DNA of 23,056 bases from Nocardia sp. (lineage in GTDB: Bacteria; Actinomycetota; Actinomycetes; Mycobacteriales; Mycobacteriaceae), in NCBI GenBank assembly GCA_017354515.1, contig JAFMQT010000011.1, positions 1 to 23,056 on the forward strand, in the 5' to 3' direction. The translations under genes were made by a program, and so were the position numbers. Of this stretch, positions 20,085 to 23,056 are shown piece after piece. The notes below the pieces were generated by a model, which worked only from the letters and a program-made list of their open reading frames with translations, did not search any database and had not been told where the DNA came from. Position 1 is the stretch's first letter, and every line of letters starts with the position of its first letter.

Positions 20085-21242
20085 TCAGGAGGGGACAGCG
20101 GCGAGCAGGGAGCTTGCACGGGTGTCGAGTGCGCCCTCGATGATGTGGTCGGTGACGTAGGCGAAGGCCAATCCACGGTCGGGGTCGGCGAACGCGAGCG
20201 ACCCCCCGCGGCCGGGATGGCCGAAAGTCGTTGGGCCGGTGAGGGGCATCGTCGGTGTGGGGAGCATGAAACCGGATCCGAAACGCGTCGGCATGGCCAG
20301 CACCTGATCGGTTCCGGCGGATTGTTCGCGGGTCGCGGCGGTGCGGGTTTCCGAGGTCAGTAGGCGGACGCCGTCCACCTCGCCGATCAGTGAGGCATAG
20401 ATGCGGGCCAGTCCGCGGGCGGTGCCGATGCCATTACTCGACGGGATCTGCGCGGCCTGGACCTCGACAGAGTTGAAGTCCATATCCGGCGGATCGGTGA
20501 CCTGAAATGCCCTGTGGTACAGCGAGTTCGGATCCTTCGCCGCGACCACCATCGGGCGCATTTCTTCGGGCACGGAATCGATATCGATGGCGGCGAAATC
20601 GGGTGGCGGGGTGAACGCCAGCCGCGCCACCCGATCCCGCTCGGAATCCGGCAGGCCGATGTAGAAATCCGCTCCCAGCGGCGCGGCGATCTCCTCGGCG
20701 ACGAATTGCCCCGGCGACCGTCCCGACACCCGCCGGACCACCTCGCCGACCAGCCAGCCGAATGTTCGGCCGTGATATCCGTGGGCGCTGCCGGGCTCCC
20801 ACAGCGGTCGCTGCGCGGCCAAGGCGTCCACCATCGGATCCCAGTTCAAAGTGTCCAATACTGGCACCGGCCGATCGAGTGCGGGCAGTCCGGCGCGGTG
20901 GGACAGCAACCAGCGAACCGGAATTCGCTGTTTGCCGGCGGCGCCGAATTCGGGCCAATACTCGATCACCGGTGCGTCCAGATCGAGTTCGCCACGCTGG
21001 GCCAGCAGATGGGCGGCGACGGCGAGCACACCTTTGGTCGCGGAATAGACCAGCGTCATGGTGTCGCGCTGCCAGGGCCGGTCGCGTTCGGTGTCGGCCG
21101 AACCGCCCCACAGGTCCACCACCGATTTCCCGTCCCGATACACGGCGACCGCGGCACCGATATCGCTGTTGCCGGTGAAGTTCTCGGCGAACGCCTCCCG
21201 CACCGTCTCGTATCCGGGTGCCACCACACCTTCGATTGTCAT
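20085..21242 (-). CDS. Serine hydrolase, beta-lactamase/EstB family
   Basis: 385 aa from the ATG at 21242 (MTIEGVVAPGYE). The frame continues to 21368, but that would overlap the small secreted gene and has no better start. The class C beta-lactamase-like fold is clear: SATKG with nucleophile Ser67 and Lys70; YHGRT with Tyr156 as the second motif; and GHPGRGGS near the C-terminus as the third (HxG type). LLSHRAGLPALD and ARGLARIYASLIGE are typical of EstB-type esterases and of actinobacterial beta-lactamase-domain proteins (LipL/LipD-like in mycobacteria). No signal peptide is seen, so it is probably cytosolic. Likely an esterase rather than a beta-lactamase. It may be co-transcribed with the small secreted gene 40 nt upstream. 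Confidence 0.92.
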   Translation of the reverse strand: MTIEGVVAPGYETVREAFAENFTGNSDIGAAVAVYRDGKSVVDLWGGSADTERDRPWQRDTMTLVYSATKGVLAVAAHLLAQRGELDLDAPVIEYWPEFGAAGKQRIPVRWLLSHRAGLPALDRPVPVLDTLNWDPMVDALAAQRPLWEPGSAHGYHGRTFGWLVGEVVRRVSGRSPGQFVAEEIAAPLGADFYIGLPDSERDRVARLAFTPPPDFAAIDIDSVPEEMRPMVVAAKDPNSLYHRAFQVTDPPDMDFNSVEVQAAQIPSSNGIGTARGLARIYASLIGEVDGVRLLTSETRTAATREQSAGTDQVLAMPTRFGSGFMLPTPTMPLTGPTTFGHPGRGGSLAFADPDRGLAFAYVTDHIIEGALDTRASSLLAAVPS

Positions 21243-21282
21243 ATCCGGCTCAACGCGCCGCGGCCGGTGAGTGTTCCGCCGT

Positions 21283-21516
21283 TCACGGCTGCAACTGCCA
21301 GAGCAGGGCATGTCCGGAACCGGCCGGATTGCAGTGCAGAGTGTGGCCGTCCGAGTCGACGGCCACACCCTTGGGGTCCTGGCAACTGTCGCCGGCCCGT
21401 GGGTGCGAGGCCGGTGGTGCGGGCGGTGCGGAGGTAGCTGGGGGCATCGCCAGCAGGGGCAGCGCCAGCAGGGACAGGGTGGTGCCGATCAGTGCACTCG
21501 ATAGTCGTGCGCGCAT
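21283..21516 (-). CDS. Small secreted protein with two cysteines
   Basis: 77-aa protein. A Sec signal peptide is evident: MRAR, then a hydrophobic stretch LSSALIGTTLSLLALPLLAM and an Ala/Pro-rich region with cleavage probably after PATSA (~residue 29). The mature ~47 residues contain DSCQDPKGVAVDSDGHTLHC, whose two Cys probably form a disulfide. The ATG at 21516 is preceded by AAGGGG; the GTG codon just before it is the longer frame. No function recognised; similar small exported Cys proteins are frequent in Nocardia and Mycobacterium. Confidence 0.75.
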   Translation of the reverse strand: MRARLSSALIGTTLSLLALPLLAMPPATSAPPAPPASHPRAGDSCQDPKGVAVDSDGHTLHCNPAGSGHALLWQLQP

Positions 21517-21546
21517 CACATACCCCTTAACGGCCGTTCCCCCGGC

Positions 21547-21753
21547 TCATCGCCCCGGCGAGTAGAAGGCGCCAGCGTATCCCCGCGCACCGCCCGATGT
21601 CACGCGGCAGCGATGACAATTGTCCGCTTTGGCGCATATGCGTCCGTGCGTGTACCACGGACCGGGGATGCTCACACTCATAGTCGGGTCATAATCCGCG
21701 TTGAGGTTGCGTCGAATCCGCTGAGCAGGACTGCGGCCGCCGATACCCGCCAC
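21547..21753 (-). CDS. Possible small Cys-rich protein
   Basis: 68-aa ORF from GTG 21753, or shorter from an in-frame ATG at 21681. The sequence GPWYTHGRICAKADNCHRCR followed by VTSGG looks like a compact three-Cys motif rather than random translation, but no signal peptide is present in this frame. It is on the same strand as, and 30 nt upstream of, the small secreted gene. It may be a real small gene, a remnant of a secreted one, or a chance ORF; the plus-strand shadow is less protein-like. Confidence 0.35.
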   Translation of the reverse strand: MAGIGGRSPAQRIRRNLNADYDPTMSVSIPGPWYTHGRICAKADNCHRCRVTSGGARGYAGAFYSPGR

Positions 21754-21798
21754 TACCTTTCGGGATGTACATATGAAGTCGCAGGAAAGGTCGGGGAA

Positions 21799-21894
21799 AT
21801 GATCGCAGCGTTGGCTATGTCAGCGGTCGCGGCGGGAGTCGCTGCGGTGACCGGGGCAATCGGGCTCGCCGGACTGTTCTCGGGCAACGTCTGA
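21799..21894 (+). CDS. Possible 31-aa hydrophobic peptide
   Basis: ORF MIAALAMSAVAAGVAAVTGA followed by IGLAGLFSGNV, a single Ala/Gly-rich hydrophobic helix. The ATG at 21799 has AGGAAAGG and GGGGA upstream, good for a ribosome site. A nine-residue ORF starting at 21774 ends on this start (ATGA), suggesting a possible leader peptide. Similar tiny membrane peptides are often missed in annotation; no homolog is named. Confidence 0.38.
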   Translation: MIAALAMSAVAAGVAAVTGAIGLAGLFSGNV

Positions 21895-22031
21895 CGCCAA
21901 ACCCGCGGCCGGCCCCACCGCCGAACGCGCCGGAACGATCTTCTCGGCGTGATGACCGGTGGGGCCGCCGCTTCTCGGTAGAATCCGGCGCACGAGGTGG
22001 TCGCCGGGTCGGACGGGGAGGATCAAGGTCA

Positions 22032-22913
22032 GTGTTCGAGGTGTGGGGGCGGCGGACGGCCGTCAGATATGCCGACGGGCGCATCACCACCACTCCGCTG
22101 GGCGTGGACGATGACCGGGCCATCGATGTACGGGTCTCGGATCTGCGCGAGGCCTGTGTGGCCGAATCCGATGCCGGGGACCTGATGATCCTGCTGTACT
22201 TCCGGTCGCCGGAGAAGGCCGTCAACGGGGTCGCCAACCGGCGCAATCCGACCGTGGTGCTGCTGGAACCGGAGGTGACGCAGCATGCGGTGAGCTTGGT
22301 TCGCGCGGTATCCGACGATCTGCTGGAGATGCGGCGGATCGTACGCCAGCGCCCGGATCTGACTCCGCCGCAATCGGTGCCCGGTCCGTATGGCCCGATC
22401 CGCCCGGATGTGGCAGCCGCGGCCGAGCGCATCCGGATTCCCGGCGACATCGGTCGAGAGATCGCCGCGATGCACGCCTACGCTCGACCCGACGAATATG
22501 TTCTGGAGGGCGCGGCCTGCGGATTCGGCGGGGCCGCCGGGCTGGTGGTGATCACCACGCTGCGACTGTTGTTCGTCTCGGCCGCCGCCACCTATGAACT
22601 TCCGGTCGCGGCCATCGACCGTGCCGATGTGTCCGCGATGCCGGGATCGCCTGCCACACTGCGGATTTCCGACGGTCAGACCGATCTGGAATTCATCGCC
22701 GCCGAGGGTGAGGATCTGATCCGGGTCGGTCAGGCCACCCGGCTGGCCTGCGAGGTCGAACATGTCGACGGTTCGATCGTGATGGCGCGACCCTCATCGC
22801 TGGACCTGTTCGGTGAATGGCAGCTGCTGGTCGAACGCCGCAAACTCGGGATGGTCGACGCCGATCAATTCAAATGGGAAGGCGTGGGGATCCTCCGGGC
22901 TATGCCGGAATGA
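22032..22913 (+). CDS. Hypothetical protein with PH-like central region
   Basis: 293-aa cytosolic protein starting at GTG 22032, after GGGGAGG. The N-terminal ~100 residues are beta-rich (EVWGRRTAVRYADGRITTTP...) and contain the acidic DDDRAIDVRV. A helix-rich middle follows. Residues ~158-225 (YVLEGAACGFGGAAGLVVIT..TLRLLFVS.., ELPVAAIDRADVSAMPGSPATLRI) look like a bacterial PH domain: strand, TTLRLLFVS, then IPxxxIxxV-type strand. The C-terminus, LDLFGEWQLLVERRKLGMVD followed by ADQF, resembles a SHOCT-type short helix pair. Function unknown. A tandem repeat derived from the last codons follows immediately. Confidence 0.82.
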   Translation: MFEVWGRRTAVRYADGRITTTPLGVDDDRAIDVRVSDLREACVAESDAGDLMILLYFRSPEKAVNGVANRRNPTVVLLEPEVTQHAVSLVRAVSDDLLEMRRIVRQRPDLTPPQSVPGPYGPIRPDVAAAAERIRIPGDIGREIAAMHAYARPDEYVLEGAACGFGGAAGLVVITTLRLLFVSAAATYELPVAAIDRADVSAMPGSPATLRISDGQTDLEFIAAEGEDLIRVGQATRLACEVEHVDGSIVMARPSSLDLFGEWQLLVERRKLGMVDADQFKWEGVGILRAMPE

Positions 22914-22980
22914 CGCAGCGCCATGCCCGAATAAAACACAGCGCGATGCCCGAATAAAACATAGCGCCATGCCCGAATAG
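22902..22980 (+). repeat. Tandem repeat of the gene's terminal ATG-Pro-Glu-stop
   Basis: Units start at 22902, 22923, 22946 and 22969 (steps of 21, 23 and 23). Each opens ATGCC(C/G)GAAT followed by a stop (TGA, TAA, TAA, TAG), and the first three continue with a run ending AGCGC(C/G). The first unit is the end of the 22032-22913 coding sequence (Met-Pro-Glu-stop). The repeat probably arose by slippage duplication of the 3' end; the last unit breaks down after the stop. Confidence 0.7.
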
Positions 22981-23056
22981 GTTTCAGTGGAAGGGCGAGA
23001 GCCCGAAAACCGGTGCGCCGGGGTGTAGGGCCACCCGTCGCCACGGACTCGACGGG

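Noticed and set aside
22902..22980. CRISPR array
   Set aside because: Units are contiguous with no spacers, few in number, and derived from the coding end of the adjacent gene.
22981..23056. Structured RNA at the window end
   Set aside because: GGGC-GAGA-GCCC and CCGG-TGCG-CCGG can form small hairpins, but I could not match the segment to RNase P RNA, tmRNA, SRP RNA, a tRNA or a known riboswitch, and it is cut by the window edge.

Overview
The window is high-GC DNA with actinobacterial character: GTG starts, many 1- to 4-nt start/stop overlaps, WXG100/EspC-like secretion genes, and XRE regulators of the DUF5753 type. Nocardia or a close relative is the most likely source. This is inferred from gene content only, because no rRNA or other phylogenetic marker is present.

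Bases 1-3776 are mainly metabolic. They hold the 3' end of a short-chain dehydrogenase, an isochorismatase-like hydrolase that lacks the usual cysteine, a DoxX membrane protein, a methylisocitrate lyase (prpB) without prpC/prpD neighbours, and an exported protein with faint resemblance to hyaluronidase-type glycosidases.

Bases ~3.8-19.1 kb form a dense accessory island of conflict and regulatory genes. In order: a Phd/YefM-like antitoxin remnant; an auto-inhibited Fic protein behind a triple TATTCCGA(G/C)TT site; a small winged-helix gene overlapping a small acidic protein, divergent from an XRE-TPR regulator; two unknown genes with HEPN-like R-x(4-6)-H motifs; a YbaB / DUF7674-like immunity pair with a frameshifted small gene upstream, whose Shine-Dalgarno sequence is locked in a hairpin; a type VII secretion toxin-like operon (EspC-like protein, 643-aa WXG protein with a glycine-zipper C-terminus, two tandem paralogous membrane proteins likely to be immunity proteins); an XRE (DUF5753) / DUF6879 / unknown operon; a second copy of the small acidic protein family; and an AbiEi/AbiEii toxin-antitoxin pair with an operator overlapping its promoter.

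Bases 19.1-23.06 kb return to ordinary genes: an alpha/beta hydrolase, a beta-lactamase-fold serine hydrolase, small secreted or hydrophobic proteins, and a PH-like protein of unknown function. The last codons of that gene are echoed downstream as a short tandem repeat.

The most interesting points are the glycine-zipper toxin with duplicated putative immunity proteins, the GDDGWPV small-protein family found twice beside different HTH regulators, and the SD-sequestering hairpin in front of a gene broken at an A4 run.
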